From contig NZ_JBFUPW010000001.1 of NCBI RefSeq assembly GCF_041360795.1, forward strand, positions 434,001 through 498,000: a stretch of 64,000 nt of DNA, in the 5' to 3' direction. The stretch's first letter is position 1; every line of letters begins with the position of its first letter. The position numbers and the translations under genes were made by a program. Below the pieces are notes generated by a model. That model saw only the letters and a program-made list of their open reading frames with translations, ran no database searches and was not told where the DNA came from. Positions 8,852-17,512 of this stretch are shown piece by piece. Origin of the DNA: Arthrobacter_E sp041360795 (GTDB lineage: Bacteria; Actinomycetota; Actinomycetes; Actinomycetales; Micrococcaceae).

Positions 8852-8883
8852 CACGGCCCGGCGTCCCTGGACGCCGGGCCGTG
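8852..8883 (+). terminator. Hairpin after rpmJ
   Basis: Perfect 15-bp stem (8852-8866 with 8869-8883) and a 2-nt loop, placed 7 nt after the rpmJ stop. It lacks a long U-tract (CAGTTTA follows) but is a strong candidate end for the zinc operon. Confidence 0.7.
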
Positions 8884-8898
8884 CAGTTTAATGAGCGC

Positions 8899-9735
8899 AT
8901 GGCGATCTTGAACAAGGACATGACCCTCTGCATCTCCCTCGCGGCGCGGCCCAGCAACATCGGGACCCGTTTCCACAACTACCTGTACGAGAAGCTCGGG
9001 CTGAACTTCGTCTACAAGGCTTTCGCCCCGGCCGATCTGGCCGCCGCGGTGCAGGGAATCCGCGGGCTGCCGATCCGTGGCGCCGCCGTGTCCATGCCGT
9101 ACAAAGAGGCCGTGATCCCGCTGGTCGACCACCTGGCGCCGTCGGCCGCCGCGATCGACTCGGTCAACACGATCGTCAATGACGACGGTGTCCTGACCGC
9201 CTACAACACCGACTACCAGGCCGTGGAGCGGCTCCTCGCCGAGAACCGCGTCGACAGCGGGCTGTCCGTCATGCTCCGCGGCTCCGGCGGCATGGCGAAG
9301 GCCGTGGTCGCCGCCTTCCGGGACGCCGGCTTCCGCAACGTCACCGTCGTCGCGCGCAACGAGGAGAAGGGCCGCGCCCTCGCCGGGCTGTACGGCTTCG
9401 CCTGGCAGGCCGACGACGACGGCGGCCGCCTCGCGGACGGCTCGCAGGCGCAGGTGCTGGTCAACGTCACCCCGCTCGGCATGCGCGGCGCCGAGGAGGA
9501 CGCGCTGCCCTTCCCGCAGTCGGCGATCGAGGCGGCCGAGCTGGTGTTCGACGTCGTCGCCATGCCGTCCGAGACGCCCCTGCTGAAGGCCGCCCGCGCC
9601 GCCGGCAAGCCCGTGATCACGGGCGCCGAGGTGGCATCGATCCAAGCGGAGGAGCAGTTCGTGCTGTACACCGGCGTGCGTCCGGATGCGGAGCTGGTCC
9701 GCGAGGCTAGCGAGTTCTCCCGCCGCGAGGCCTGA
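8899..9735 (+). CDS. Shikimate dehydrogenase family protein
   Basis: 278-residue AroE-like NAD(P) oxidoreductase. The N-terminal substrate domain has SLAARPSNIGTRFHNY and the catalytic-Lys region SMPYKEAV; the dinucleotide fold has RGSGGMAKAVV, and NVTPLGM is the family C-terminal signature. The SxS binding pair is altered and the first glycine motif is atypical (RGSGG), so it may be a paralogue such as YdiB or RifI type rather than the housekeeping AroE. A GTG at 8881 is in frame but lies within the preceding hairpin, so the ATG at 8899 is preferred. Confidence 0.85.
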   Translation: MAILNKDMTLCISLAARPSNIGTRFHNYLYEKLGLNFVYKAFAPADLAAAVQGIRGLPIRGAAVSMPYKEAVIPLVDHLAPSAAAIDSVNTIVNDDGVLTAYNTDYQAVERLLAENRVDSGLSVMLRGSGGMAKAVVAAFRDAGFRNVTVVARNEEKGRALAGLYGFAWQADDDGGRLADGSQAQVLVNVTPLGMRGAEEDALPFPQSAIEAAELVFDVVAMPSETPLLKAARAAGKPVITGAEVASIQAEEQFVLYTGVRPDAELVREASEFSRREA

Positions 9736-9790
9736 CAAGCCGCCGCTCGAAACTCCTTCGGAAACCTCTGTGCAGTCCTGTCCGGAACCC

Positions 9791-9819
9791 TTGGCCGCTC
9801 ATCGCTAAACCGTTATAGT
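9791..9819 (+). promoter_or_regulatory. Sigma-70-like promoter before the GH85 gene
   Basis: TTGGCC (9791-9796), a 17-nt spacer and TATAGT (9814-9819), 54 nt upstream of the GH85 ATG. The spacing is ideal and the -10 is close to consensus for a high-GC host. Confidence 0.5.
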
Positions 9820-9872
9820 TCCAGGCAGCGGCGCAGCGCTGCGCCGCCAGCGACCTGAAGGGCGGTATCTGA

Positions 9873-11972
9873 ATGTCCAGTTCCAGCATGACCAGCAGGC
9901 GAACCTTCCTCACCGTGGGCGGAGCGGGCCTGGCCGGAGTGCTCGGCCTCGCGACGGCCCCCGCGGCCTCGGCGGCCGGCGGCGCGTCGGCAGGGGTGCA
10001 TCCCGCCATGACGCCACCCGGCGCCCCCGTGCCGGGCAGCGGCGGCATCCCGGCCGGGCCTTCCACCTTCGGGTGGAATCCCCGGGACCTCCTCGACTTC
10101 GACCCCGCGACCACCCCGTGGGGCCGGCATCTGCGGTGTCTCCTTCCGCGGGCCGAGCGCATCGCGCCGTTCGCGCCGACGCAGGCCCACCCCGACCTGG
10201 ACCCGGCCGTCCAGCTGTCCACCCTGACCATCGACGACGCCGGTTCGGTCTACGAAGGACGGAACCAAGCGATCGGCCAGGAACCGTACGTCTACACGCA
10301 GCGGTACTGGCCGTACATCGACATCTGGGGGACCTGGCACGGGCAGGTGCTCGCCTCCGTGCCGGATGACGTGGTGAAGAACCCGTCCGCCCCGGGCCGC
10401 GACTACGGCGTCATCGACATCCCGAACCCCGGGTGGACCGAGGCCGCGCACAAGAACGGCGCCCGTGCCATCGGCGGCTGGTTCTGGCCGCGCAGCACCA
10501 CGGCGTTCGACGAGTTCCTCGTGCAGCGGGCCGACGGCGGTTTCCCGGTGGGGGACAAGATCGTGGAGCTGAAGCAGTACTTCGGCTTCGACGGGCTCTT
10601 CATCAACCAGGAGGCCTCGATCACCAAGGCCCAGGTGGGCAAGCTGTTCGAGCTCTTCCGGTACATCAAGTCGATCGACCCGGACTTCTATCTGCAGTAC
10701 TACGACGCGGTCCTGCCGGACAGTGGCGTCCTGGACTACCAGAACGAACTGAACGCCCGGAACCTGCCCTCGCTCGGCACGCCGGGGGACCGCGCGGTCG
10801 ACTCCATCTTCATCAACTACGACTGGCCGCGCGTGGACCCGGGCCTGCGGAACAGCGCGGCGGCGGTCAAGGCCGCCGGCTTCGACCCCCGGGAGGTCGG
10901 TTTCGCCGGGGTGGAGCACCAGAAGGGCGGCTTCCGTCCGATGGAGTGCTTCGGGGACCTGGCGGCGCCAGGGAAGCCCGGCCCGCTCTCGGTCGCGCTC
11001 TTCGTGGACAGCGAGTTCTGGCTGGACGCCGCCCACCGCGGCGAGGTCCATGACCCGGAGGGCCGGGCGTGGTACCGCGATCTGGAGCAGAAGTTCTGGT
11101 CCGGACCCACCGGGAACCCGGCGGAATCGGGCCGCCTGGAGCCGCGGAAGCCTCCGTACCGCAGAGATGTGCTCAACTACCGGCAATGGGACGGCATCGC
11201 CCATTCCGTGGTCGAACGGTCGCCGTATGGTGCGCTGCCGATCGTGCACTCGTTCAACGTGGGCGTGGGGTCGTCCTTCAGCCTCGGGGGACGGACGGTC
11301 AGTTCGCGGGGCTGGGACAACCAGGGCATCGCCGACCCCTCGCTCAGCTGGCAGTACTGGACGGAGGGCCGGCTCGCCGTCGCGCTGGATGAAACCGCCT
11401 CCTACGACAGCGGCCACAGCCTCTCCGTCTCCGGCACGGGCGTGCTGCATCTCTTCAAGACCGATCTTCGCCAGAGCCGTGCGGTGCAGGTGGAAGTCGT
11501 CGCGAGCCCCGGCCTGTCACTGGAGGTGGGTGTCACCCGGCGGTCCCGGCCAGGCCGCATCGAGTGGCGGCCTCTCACGCGCGACGGCGGCGCCTCAGCC
11601 CCGTGGGCACCGCACCGCGGCGTCATCCCGGCCGACCGCGACGCCGTCGTGCGGCTCTCGCTGCGGATCAGCGGCACGGGACGTCTCGGACGCCTGTCCT
11701 TCCGGGAGGCTGGAGCCGCGCCGGCGCCCGCGGCGGTGCGTGGCCTGGCGGTCCGGACCGTCGGTGGCGGCACGGACGTGGAACTCACGTGGTCGCTCGG
11801 CAGCGGCGCGACCGCGTATGACGTGTTCCAGGGGGACCTGTGGCTCGGCAGGACGCACCGGGACGCGTTCTTCTTCCCGGCGGTGGACCTGGCCTCGGGC
11901 CGGACGTTCTCGGTGGTGCCGATCTCGGCCGCGGGCGTCCGCGGGGCGGCGGCCCGGGCCACGCTCGCGTGA
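9873..11972 (+). CDS. Tat-exported endo-beta-N-acetylglucosaminidase, GH85 family
   Basis: 699 residues. The N-terminus TSRRTFLTVGGAGLAG is a twin-arginine signal (RR at 9-10), with a likely cleavage after ASA near residue 34. The GH85 barrel spans about 60-440; FDGLFINQE (239-247) holds the paired catalytic Asn245 and Glu247 of the substrate-assisted mechanism, and YVYTQRYWPYIDIWG is another family block. The C-terminal part (about 450-699) looks like beta-sandwich and fibronectin-like modules. GH85 enzymes cleave the chitobiose core of N-glycans. This suggests scavenging of eukaryotic glycoproteins. It is not in an operon. Confidence 0.87.
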   Translation: MSSSSMTSRRTFLTVGGAGLAGVLGLATAPAASAAGGASAGVHPAMTPPGAPVPGSGGIPAGPSTFGWNPRDLLDFDPATTPWGRHLRCLLPRAERIAPFAPTQAHPDLDPAVQLSTLTIDDAGSVYEGRNQAIGQEPYVYTQRYWPYIDIWGTWHGQVLASVPDDVVKNPSAPGRDYGVIDIPNPGWTEAAHKNGARAIGGWFWPRSTTAFDEFLVQRADGGFPVGDKIVELKQYFGFDGLFINQEASITKAQVGKLFELFRYIKSIDPDFYLQYYDAVLPDSGVLDYQNELNARNLPSLGTPGDRAVDSIFINYDWPRVDPGLRNSAAAVKAAGFDPREVGFAGVEHQKGGFRPMECFGDLAAPGKPGPLSVALFVDSEFWLDAAHRGEVHDPEGRAWYRDLEQKFWSGPTGNPAESGRLEPRKPPYRRDVLNYRQWDGIAHSVVERSPYGALPIVHSFNVGVGSSFSLGGRTVSSRGWDNQGIADPSLSWQYWTEGRLAVALDETASYDSGHSLSVSGTGVLHLFKTDLRQSRAVQVEVVASPGLSLEVGVTRRSRPGRIEWRPLTRDGGASAPWAPHRGVIPADRDAVVRLSLRISGTGRLGRLSFREAGAAPAPAAVRGLAVRTVGGGTDVELTWSLGSGATAYDVFQGDLWLGRTHRDAFFFPAVDLASGRTFSVVPISAAGVRGAAARATLA

Positions 11973-11978
11973 TCCGGC

Positions 11979-12029
11979 GCCCTGATGCGCTGTCCACGGG
12001 AGAGTGACCCGCGAACAGCGCGTCAGGGC
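11979..12029. repeat. Imperfect palindrome between convergent genes (element F)
   Basis: Left arm 11979-12000 and right arm 12008-12029 match at 19 of 22 positions around a 7-nt loop. It sits 6 nt after the GH85 stop and 9 nt from the stop of the convergent methyltransferase, so it may terminate both. Confidence 0.7.
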
Positions 12030-12038
12030 CGGCCCTGC

Positions 12039-13262
12039 TCAGCCCCGCTCGACCGGTTCCACCACCATCACCACGCGGTCCTGGCCGATCCGGGTCAGGA
12101 CCAGCGTGGCGTGGTTCCCGCCCTTGCGGGGCTTGCCCGGCAGGAGGAGCTTCCGGAGTTCCTCGGGCGTGACGGCGGTGCCGCGCTTCTTGATGTCGAG
12201 GCTGCTCACGTCGTGGGTCTTGACCCAGTTCCGGAGCGCCTTGACGTTGTACGGCATGGTCTCCAGGATGCGGAAGCTCCGGGCGAACGGCGTCTCAAGC
12301 GCCGTCTCACTCGCGAGGTAGGCGATCTGGGGATCGAGGAAGTGTGCCCCGATCTGCTCCGCCAGATCGGAGACGAGGCCGGCGCGGATGACGGCCCCGT
12401 CGGGCTCGTGCAGGAAGCCCTCCACCGGGCCGGTGAGCGGCTCCGGGCTCTCGCCGAATTCCGTCTCTGAGGTGAGCTCCACCCGGCCCGCGGGTGTCAG
12501 CAGGAGCGCCGAACGCCGGACCCCGTCCCGGGCCAGGGCGTTGAACCAGAGGGTGACCTCCGTGACGTCGCCGTCAACGGACACCCACTCGGCCTCGCAG
12601 CCGGACGGGATCGATTCGTGCGGCATGCCGGGACCGAATTTCACGCCCACGGCCTTCCCCTCCGCGGCGAGGCGTTCCACGAAGGACAGGGGAGGGGAGA
12701 ACGCCTCGGGGTCCCACAGCCTGGCCGAGCCGGACGTGGAGACCTCCCGGCGCGCGGGATCCAGCCACACGCCGTCGTACTCCGCGAGATCCAGCGCGGT
12801 CGCGTCCGTGTGCAGCACGCGCGCCTCCGGGAAGGACCGCAGGTTCACGGCGGCGCAGGCGGCGGTCTCCTCGTCCCGCTCCACGGCGGTGACGTCGAGG
12901 TCGAGAGAGGCCAGGGCCAGCGCATCGGCGCCGAGGCCACAGCCGAGGTCGATCACGCGTGCCACCCCGGCCCGGCGGTAGCGTTCGGCGTGCAGCGCCG
13001 CGACGTTGAGCCGAGTGGCTTGCTCCAGGCCGGCCTGAGTGAAGAGCATGTCCTGGGCGAACGGCCCGAACTTCGCCTCCGCCTTCGCCCGGAGCCGGCT
13101 CTGGGTCAGCAGGGCGGCGACCAGTGCCGGATCGTGTCCGTCTTTGCGGAGGCGGAGATTCTGCGCCAGGGCGTCCTTCTCGGAGTAGGGTTCCATCGAG
13201 TTCAGCAGGGCGAAGGCCTCGGCCGTGAGCAGGGGCGCGATCTGGCCGTCGGGGGTGGGCAT
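12039..13262 (-). CDS. Class I SAM-dependent methyltransferase with C-terminal THUMP-like domain
   Basis: 407 residues. The SAM-binding motif VIDLGCGLGADALALA lies near residue 100, and motif IV is WLDPARR, an aromatic-poor form. The C-terminal quarter, with the SFRILETMPYNVKALRNW and ATLVLTRIG segments, resembles the THUMP-like domain found on this actinobacterial family. A nucleic-acid (rRNA or tRNA) substrate is likely but not established. The ATG at 13262 fits the start of the helical N-terminal domain. Confidence 0.82.
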   Translation of the reverse strand: MPTPDGQIAPLLTAEAFALLNSMEPYSEKDALAQNLRLRKDGHDPALVAALLTQSRLRAKAEAKFGPFAQDMLFTQAGLEQATRLNVAALHAERYRRAGVARVIDLGCGLGADALALASLDLDVTAVERDEETAACAAVNLRSFPEARVLHTDATALDLAEYDGVWLDPARREVSTSGSARLWDPEAFSPPLSFVERLAAEGKAVGVKFGPGMPHESIPSGCEAEWVSVDGDVTEVTLWFNALARDGVRRSALLLTPAGRVELTSETEFGESPEPLTGPVEGFLHEPDGAVIRAGLVSDLAEQIGAHFLDPQIAYLASETALETPFARSFRILETMPYNVKALRNWVKTHDVSSLDIKKRGTAVTPEELRKLLLPGKPRKGGNHATLVLTRIGQDRVVMVVEPVERG

Positions 13263-13343
13263 GGTTCCAGCCTAGTGCGCGGGTCCGGGTTGAAAGAGCC
13301 GCGAGCGGAGCGGGCGTCCGGCCGCGCCCGGTAGGCTGAAAGC

Positions 13344-13730
13344 ATGAGCGCCCACCAGCCCAGATCATCCGCCTCGAGTTCCCGGAAGGTGCTGGTGGCC
13401 CTGCTCGGTGAGTATTCCCGGGCGCTGCTGATCGTGGGCGTGGTCGTGCTCCTGGTGGCCTTCGCCGTCTTGGGCGTGCTCTGGGTCCTCGACACGTTCA
13501 ACGCCGCGGTGTACTCCGTGGACGGCAAGAACATCGCCGACGCCACCGAGGAGGCGAAGGGGCTGCGGGAGATCTATTCGCCCGTGCGCGCCGGGGCCTG
13601 GGTGGTGCTCATCCTCGCCGCCGTCTTCGCCGCGCTGGGCGCCGTGGGCCTGTATCTGAACCGCGACAACCGCCCGAAGGGGCAGGATCCGGAGCAGGGT
13701 GACCTGGGAGTCGAGGACATCCTCGACTGA
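13344..13730 (+). CDS. Small membrane protein of unknown function
   Basis: 128 residues with two predicted transmembrane helices (about 24-50 and 80-105), an extracytoplasmic loop of about 30 residues between them, and an acidic C-terminal tail. No family is recognised. It stands between the methyltransferase and groES and is transcribed in the groES direction. Confidence 0.75.
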   Translation: MSAHQPRSSASSSRKVLVALLGEYSRALLIVGVVVLLVAFAVLGVLWVLDTFNAAVYSVDGKNIADATEEAKGLREIYSPVRAGAWVVLILAAVFAALGAVGLYLNRDNRPKGQDPEQGDLGVEDILD

Positions 13731-13788
13731 CCGCGTCCCGGCCCCGCGCCGAACGTCGAGGCGGATGTGTTCCGCCGATGACGAATAG

Positions 13789-13815
13789 TTGGCACTCGCC
13801 TTGACCGAGTGCTAA
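13789..13815. promoter_or_regulatory. CIRCE operator 1 upstream of groES
   Basis: TTGGCACTC, 9 nt, GAGTGCTAA. This differs from the HrcA consensus (TTAGCACTC-N9-GAGTGCTAA) at one position. It lies 127 nt upstream of the groES start. Confidence 0.93.
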
Positions 13816-13834
13816 CGCATCCCTACAGTTGCTA

Positions 13835-13861
13835 TTAGCACTCGTACCCCTCGGGTGCTAA
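13835..13861. promoter_or_regulatory. CIRCE operator 2 upstream of groES
   Basis: TTAGCACTC, 9 nt, GGGTGCTAA: one mismatch from consensus. The two CIRCE sites start 46 nt apart. Tandem sites indicate tight HrcA repression of the chaperonin operon. Confidence 0.93.
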
Positions 13862-13941
13862 GCCCAAGGTTGCTGCCGGCACCGCGACGACGGTTGGCAC
13901 CGCGGCTGAAGACGTCAGAAATCTCATGCAAAGGAGAGATC

Positions 13942-14238
13942 GTGTCGGTCTCCATCAAGCCTCTTGAGGATCGTATTGTCATCCGCCAGCTCGCCGCTGA
14001 AGTGACCACCGCTTCCGGCCTGGTCATCCCGGACTCCGCTCAGGAGAAGCCGCAGGAAGGCGAAGTCGTGGCCGTTGGCCCCGGCCGCGTGGACGACAAT
14101 GGCAACCGTGTTCCGATCGACGTTGCCGTGGGCGATGTCGTGCTGTACTCCAAGTACGGCGGCACCGAGGTCAAGGCCGGCGGTGAGGAGTACCTCGTGC
14201 TGTCCTCCCGCGATGTCCTGGCGATCATCGTCAAGTAA
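13942..14238 (+). CDS. groES: Co-chaperonin GroES
   Basis: 98-residue GroES (Cpn10) that caps the GroEL chamber. It begins MSVSIKPLEDRIVIRQ and has the mobile-loop region LAAEVTTASGLVIPD and the YSKYGGTEV segment. The frame runs further upstream, but the GTG at 13942 has AAAGGAGAG just before it and matches family length. It is HrcA-controlled by the two CIRCE sites and is followed by groEL after 102 nt. Confidence 0.97.
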   Translation: MSVSIKPLEDRIVIRQLAAEVTTASGLVIPDSAQEKPQEGEVVAVGPGRVDDNGNRVPIDVAVGDVVLYSKYGGTEVKAGGEEYLVLSSRDVLAIIVK

Positions 14239-14340
14239 CGCCCCTACAGCTCATGTAGCGCAGATCCCCGCACCGTGACCGGGTGCCCGGCCTGGCCGGT
14301 GCCCCGTCGGTGGCGGGGATCTGCTCTTGAAAGGACACTC

Positions 14341-15951
14341 ATGGCAAAGCAACTGGCGTTCGACGACGCCGCACGCCGCGCGCTCGAGGCCGGTATCGAC
14401 AAGCTGGCCAACACGGTCAAGGTCACCCTCGGCCCGCGCGGCCGCAACGTCGTGCTGGACAAGAAGTGGGGCGCCCCCACCATCACGAACGATGGTGTGA
14501 CCATCGCCCGTGAAGTCGAACTGGACGACCCGTACGAGAACCTTGGCGCTCAGCTCGCCAAGGAGGTCGCCACCAAGACCAACGACGTGGCCGGCGATGG
14601 CACCACCACCGCCACCGTCCTGGCCCAGGCCCTCGTCAAGGAAGGCCTCCGCAACGTGGCCGCCGGCGCAGCCCCGGGCGAGATCAAGCGTGGCATCGAG
14701 ACCGCGGTGGAAGCCGTGGCCGACCGCCTGCTGGAGAACGCCCGCGAAGTGGAGGGCAACCACGTCGCGAACGTGGCCGCCATCTCCGCGCAGTCCGAGG
14801 AGATCGGCGAGCTGCTCGCCGAGGCCTTCGGCAAGGTCGGCAAGGATGGTGTCATCACCATCGAAGAGTCCTCCACCACCCAGACCGAGCTGGTCCTCAC
14901 CGAGGGCATGCAGTTCGACAAGGGTTACCTGTCCCCGTACTTCATCACGGACCAGGACCGCCAGGAGGCCGTCCTGGAGGACGCCTTCATCCTGATCAAC
15001 CAGGGCAAGATCTCCAGCCTTCAGGACCTGCTTCCCCTGCTGGAGAAGACCCTGCAGGCCAACAAGCCGCTGTTCGTGATCGCCGAGGACGTCGACGGCG
15101 AGGCCTTGTCCACGCTGATCGTCAACCGCCTGCGCGGCACCCTGAACGTGGTCGCCGTCAAGGCTCCGGGCTTCGGCGACCGCCGCAAGGCCATGCTGCA
15201 GGACATCGCGATCCTGACCGGCGCCCAGGTCATCTCCCCGGAGCTGGGTCTGAGCCTGGACCAGGTGGGCCTCGAGGTGCTCGGCACCGCCCGTCGCATC
15301 ACGGTCACCAAGGACTCCACCACGATCGTGGACGGCGCCGGCACGGCCGACGACGTCGCCTCGCGAGTGGCTCAGCTGCGCGCCGAGCTGGAGCGCACGG
15401 ACTCCGAGTGGGACCGTGAGAAGCTCCAGGAGCGTCTGGCGAAGCTCGCCGGCGGCATCGGCGTCATCAAGGTCGGCGCCGCCACCGAGGTGGAGCTCAA
15501 GGAGAAGAAGCACCGCATCGAGGACGCCGTGTCCTCCACGCGTGCCGCTCTCGAAGAGGGCATCGTCTCCGGCGGTGGTTCCGCACTGATCCACGCTCTC
15601 AAGGCGCTGGATGAGAGCCCGGCCGTCGCCGCCCTGCAGGGTGACGCCGCCGCTGCCGTGGGCATCGTCCGCCGCGCGCTGGCCCAGCCGCTGCGCTGGA
15701 TCGCCCAGAACGCCGGCTTCGACGGCTTCGTGGTGGTCTCCAAGGTCTCCGAGCTGGAGAACAACCACGGGTTCAACGCCAAGACCGGCGAGTACCAGAA
15801 CCTCATCGAGGCCGGCGTCATCGACCCGGTCAAGGTGACCCGTTCGGCTCTGCGCAACGCGGCATCCATCGCCGCGCTGGTGCTGACCACGGAGACCCTG
15901 GTCGCCGAGAAGCCCTCCGACGAGGACGAGCACGCAGGTCACCAGCACTGA
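14341..15951 (+). CDS. groEL: Chaperonin GroEL with histidine-containing tail
   Basis: 536-residue 60-kDa chaperonin. It starts MAKQLAFDDAARRAL at 14341, preceded by GAAAGGACA. The ATP-binding segment is VAGDGTTTATVLAQ. The C-terminus is EDEHAGHQH, the His-containing tail typical of actinobacterial GroEL1, rather than the Gly-Gly-Met tail of the essential GroEL2. Co-location with groES is also the usual GroEL1 arrangement. A GroEL2 copy would be expected elsewhere in the genome. Confidence 0.97.
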   Translation: MAKQLAFDDAARRALEAGIDKLANTVKVTLGPRGRNVVLDKKWGAPTITNDGVTIAREVELDDPYENLGAQLAKEVATKTNDVAGDGTTTATVLAQALVKEGLRNVAAGAAPGEIKRGIETAVEAVADRLLENAREVEGNHVANVAAISAQSEEIGELLAEAFGKVGKDGVITIEESSTTQTELVLTEGMQFDKGYLSPYFITDQDRQEAVLEDAFILINQGKISSLQDLLPLLEKTLQANKPLFVIAEDVDGEALSTLIVNRLRGTLNVVAVKAPGFGDRRKAMLQDIAILTGAQVISPELGLSLDQVGLEVLGTARRITVTKDSTTIVDGAGTADDVASRVAQLRAELERTDSEWDREKLQERLAKLAGGIGVIKVGAATEVELKEKKHRIEDAVSSTRAALEEGIVSGGGSALIHALKALDESPAVAALQGDAAAAVGIVRRALAQPLRWIAQNAGFDGFVVVSKVSELENNHGFNAKTGEYQNLIEAGVIDPVKVTRSALRNAASIAALVLTTETLVAEKPSDEDEHAGHQH

Positions 15952-15966
15952 CCTGCCTCTGACGCG

Positions 15967-16010
15967 GAAAGGCCCGGATCCCCCCAATGGATCCGGGCCT
16001 TTCGTGTTTT
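15967..16010 (+). terminator. Intrinsic terminator after groEL
   Basis: A 15-bp perfect stem (15967-15981 with 15989-16003) is followed by GTGTTTT. It is 15 nt downstream of the groEL stop. Confidence 0.85.
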
Positions 16011-16040
16011 CGAGGCAGGCTCACCGGCCGGCAGCCGGCC

Positions 16041-17024
16041 TCAGCGGCCGGATGTGGCGCTCGGCTTCGGACCTGGAGTGACCGCCGACGACGGCGCGGG
16101 GGAGTGCGGCGCGGGCGTCGCGCCGCCCGGTGTGGTCGGGCCGGGCGCGGTCGCGCTGGGCGCGGGGCTCGTGCCCGGGGCCGAGGCTCCGGACGTGGTG
16201 CGTGGCGCCACGCCCCATGGTCCGGGCTCCTCGGCGGGAGCCAGGTCGATCGGGATACTGGACCCGTCGGTGGTGAAGAACCGGACGTTCTCCAGGCGCG
16301 TGCCGTCCGGGCCGTAGACGAAGAAGGGTCCCACGACCGAGCCGTTGTGGCAGACCCCGTCGTACAGGGTGCACGATCCGCCGGCGGGGATGTACCCGGT
16401 GTACTCCTCGGTGCTGTTCGCCACCGAGATCGCCATGGGGACCGTTAGGAGAGACGCGATGACCGTCACCACATTGGTGATCGTCCGCAGCCGGGCAGGC
16501 CAGTGTCCGGGCCGGAGGACCCTGGTGCTCCAGCTGACGCTCAGCACCACGCAGAGGATGAAGAACGCCCACGTCAGCGGCCCGTGCGGGAAGACGAAGC
16601 GAGGGACGCCCGATCCCCACGCCGATGCGATGATCTGATACACCGTCCACGCCCGCACCACCCACCAGAGCGGTCGCAGCAGGACGAGGAAATCGCAGGT
16701 GGCCCGGAGGAGGGGGTATCGGTCTGCGGCGAGGCGGAGCTTGGTGACCGTCTCGCGGTATATGGCAGTGAGGCCACGCGCAGCCCCGGACCGGCTCTCG
16801 GTCCTGGGGGCGAGGCCGGCGGACGTCCGCAGTTCCGCCGCGTACGAGACTGGTGACTCCGACGGCGCCGTCCCGGACTCGCGGAACTGCTCCAGGAGGT
16901 CGGCGTCGAGACCCTCGGTGAGCTCGTCGACGTCCTGCTTCGGCAGGTCGCCGAGCTCACGCCGGACGGCCGCGGCGTAGTCGGCGATGACTGCCGGGAC
17001 GCCCGTGATTCCTGTGGTGCTCAT
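16041..17024 (-). CDS. HAAS-type membrane protein partnered with PadR
   Basis: 327 residues. The N-terminus (about 1-60, YAAAVRRELGDLPKQDVDEL) resembles the HAAS/DUF1700 helical domain that often accompanies PadR regulators. Three or so membrane helices follow (roughly 105-215), then an extracytoplasmic region and a Pro/Ala/Thr-rich C-terminal tail (from about 275). The start overlaps the padR stop by 4 nt (ATGA), so the two are co-translated. Function is unknown; a membrane-stress or sporulation-like sensing role is only known for distant relatives. Confidence 0.78.
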   Translation of the reverse strand: MSTTGITGVPAVIADYAAAVRRELGDLPKQDVDELTEGLDADLLEQFRESGTAPSESPVSYAAELRTSAGLAPRTESRSGAARGLTAIYRETVTKLRLAADRYPLLRATCDFLVLLRPLWWVVRAWTVYQIIASAWGSGVPRFVFPHGPLTWAFFILCVVLSVSWSTRVLRPGHWPARLRTITNVVTVIASLLTVPMAISVANSTEEYTGYIPAGGSCTLYDGVCHNGSVVGPFFVYGPDGTRLENVRFFTTDGSSIPIDLAPAEEPGPWGVAPRTTSGASAPGTSPAPSATAPGPTTPGGATPAPHSPAPSSAVTPGPKPSATSGR

Positions 17025-17386
17025 TCCGTCTCCTGAGTGGTTTCGGTGGTGCGGGTGCGGGGGAGCGGTGTCCCGGAGATCAGCAGCTCCATGCTGCGCG
17101 AGAAGTCCTGCCAGCCTTTGGCCTGGACCTCCAGCAGGGCTTTGCCCTGTGCGTTGATGCCGTAGTACTTCCGGTGCGGGCCCCCGTCGGAGGGCACGAC
17201 GTAACTGCTGAGCGCGCCCCCGTTGTAGAGGCGGCGCAGCGTGCCGTAGACGGAGGCGTCCCCGACCTCCTCCAGCCCCGCCGCACGGAGCCGTCGGACG
17301 ACGTCGTAGCCGTAGCCGTCTTCGCGGTCCAGCACGGCCAGCACGGCGAGATCCAGCACTCCCTTGAGCAGCTGTGTCGATTCCAC
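17021..17386 (-). CDS. PadR family transcriptional regulator
   Basis: 121 residues with the PadR winged helix (QLLKGVLDLAVLAVLDREDG, YGYDVVRRL, SVYGTLRRLYNGG, KYYGINAQGK). A GTG start at 17386 is chosen because GAGGGGAGG lies 4 nt upstream and the family begins at ESTQLLKG. It is translationally coupled to the HAAS membrane gene, a common two-gene unit. It is probably autoregulated through dyads at 17440-17473. Confidence 0.88.
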   Translation of the reverse strand: MESTQLLKGVLDLAVLAVLDREDGYGYDVVRRLRAAGLEEVGDASVYGTLRRLYNGGALSSYVVPSDGGPHRKYYGINAQGKALLEVQAKGWQDFSRSMELLISGTPLPRTRTTETTQETE

Positions 17387-17439
17387 GGAACCTCCCCTCT
17401 TCCGGTGATTCTTATGAGCTCTTATCTTCTGCACACGAC

Positions 17440-17473
17440 ACTACTACGCAATGCGCACTAGTCAAGAGTGCGC
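17440..17473. promoter_or_regulatory. Nested dyads in the padR promoter
   Basis: A 23-nt dyad (17440-17462; 9 of 11 pairs around a central base) overlaps a second dyad, GCGCACT, 7 nt, AGTGCGC (17453-17473). They lie 54-87 nt upstream of padR and also cover the start region of the divergent acyltransferase. Confidence 0.45.
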
Positions 17474-17512
17474 AGCAGTCTCCAGGGGGCTGCAGGGGCC
17501 GTCTCGGATACC

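Noticed and set aside
8881..8898. Upstream GTG as the start of the shikimate dehydrogenase-like gene
   Set aside because: It falls inside the right arm of the preceding hairpin and adds residues without family support.
7471..9738. A long minus-strand frame across the CobW-like, rpmJ and shikimate dehydrogenase genes
   Set aside because: It covers three recognised genes and a hairpin; its translation is Arg/Gly/His-rich noise typical of opposite-strand frames in GC-rich DNA.
14251..15987. Minus-strand frame opposite groEL
   Set aside because: groEL is unmistakable on the plus strand and the opposing translation has no family features.
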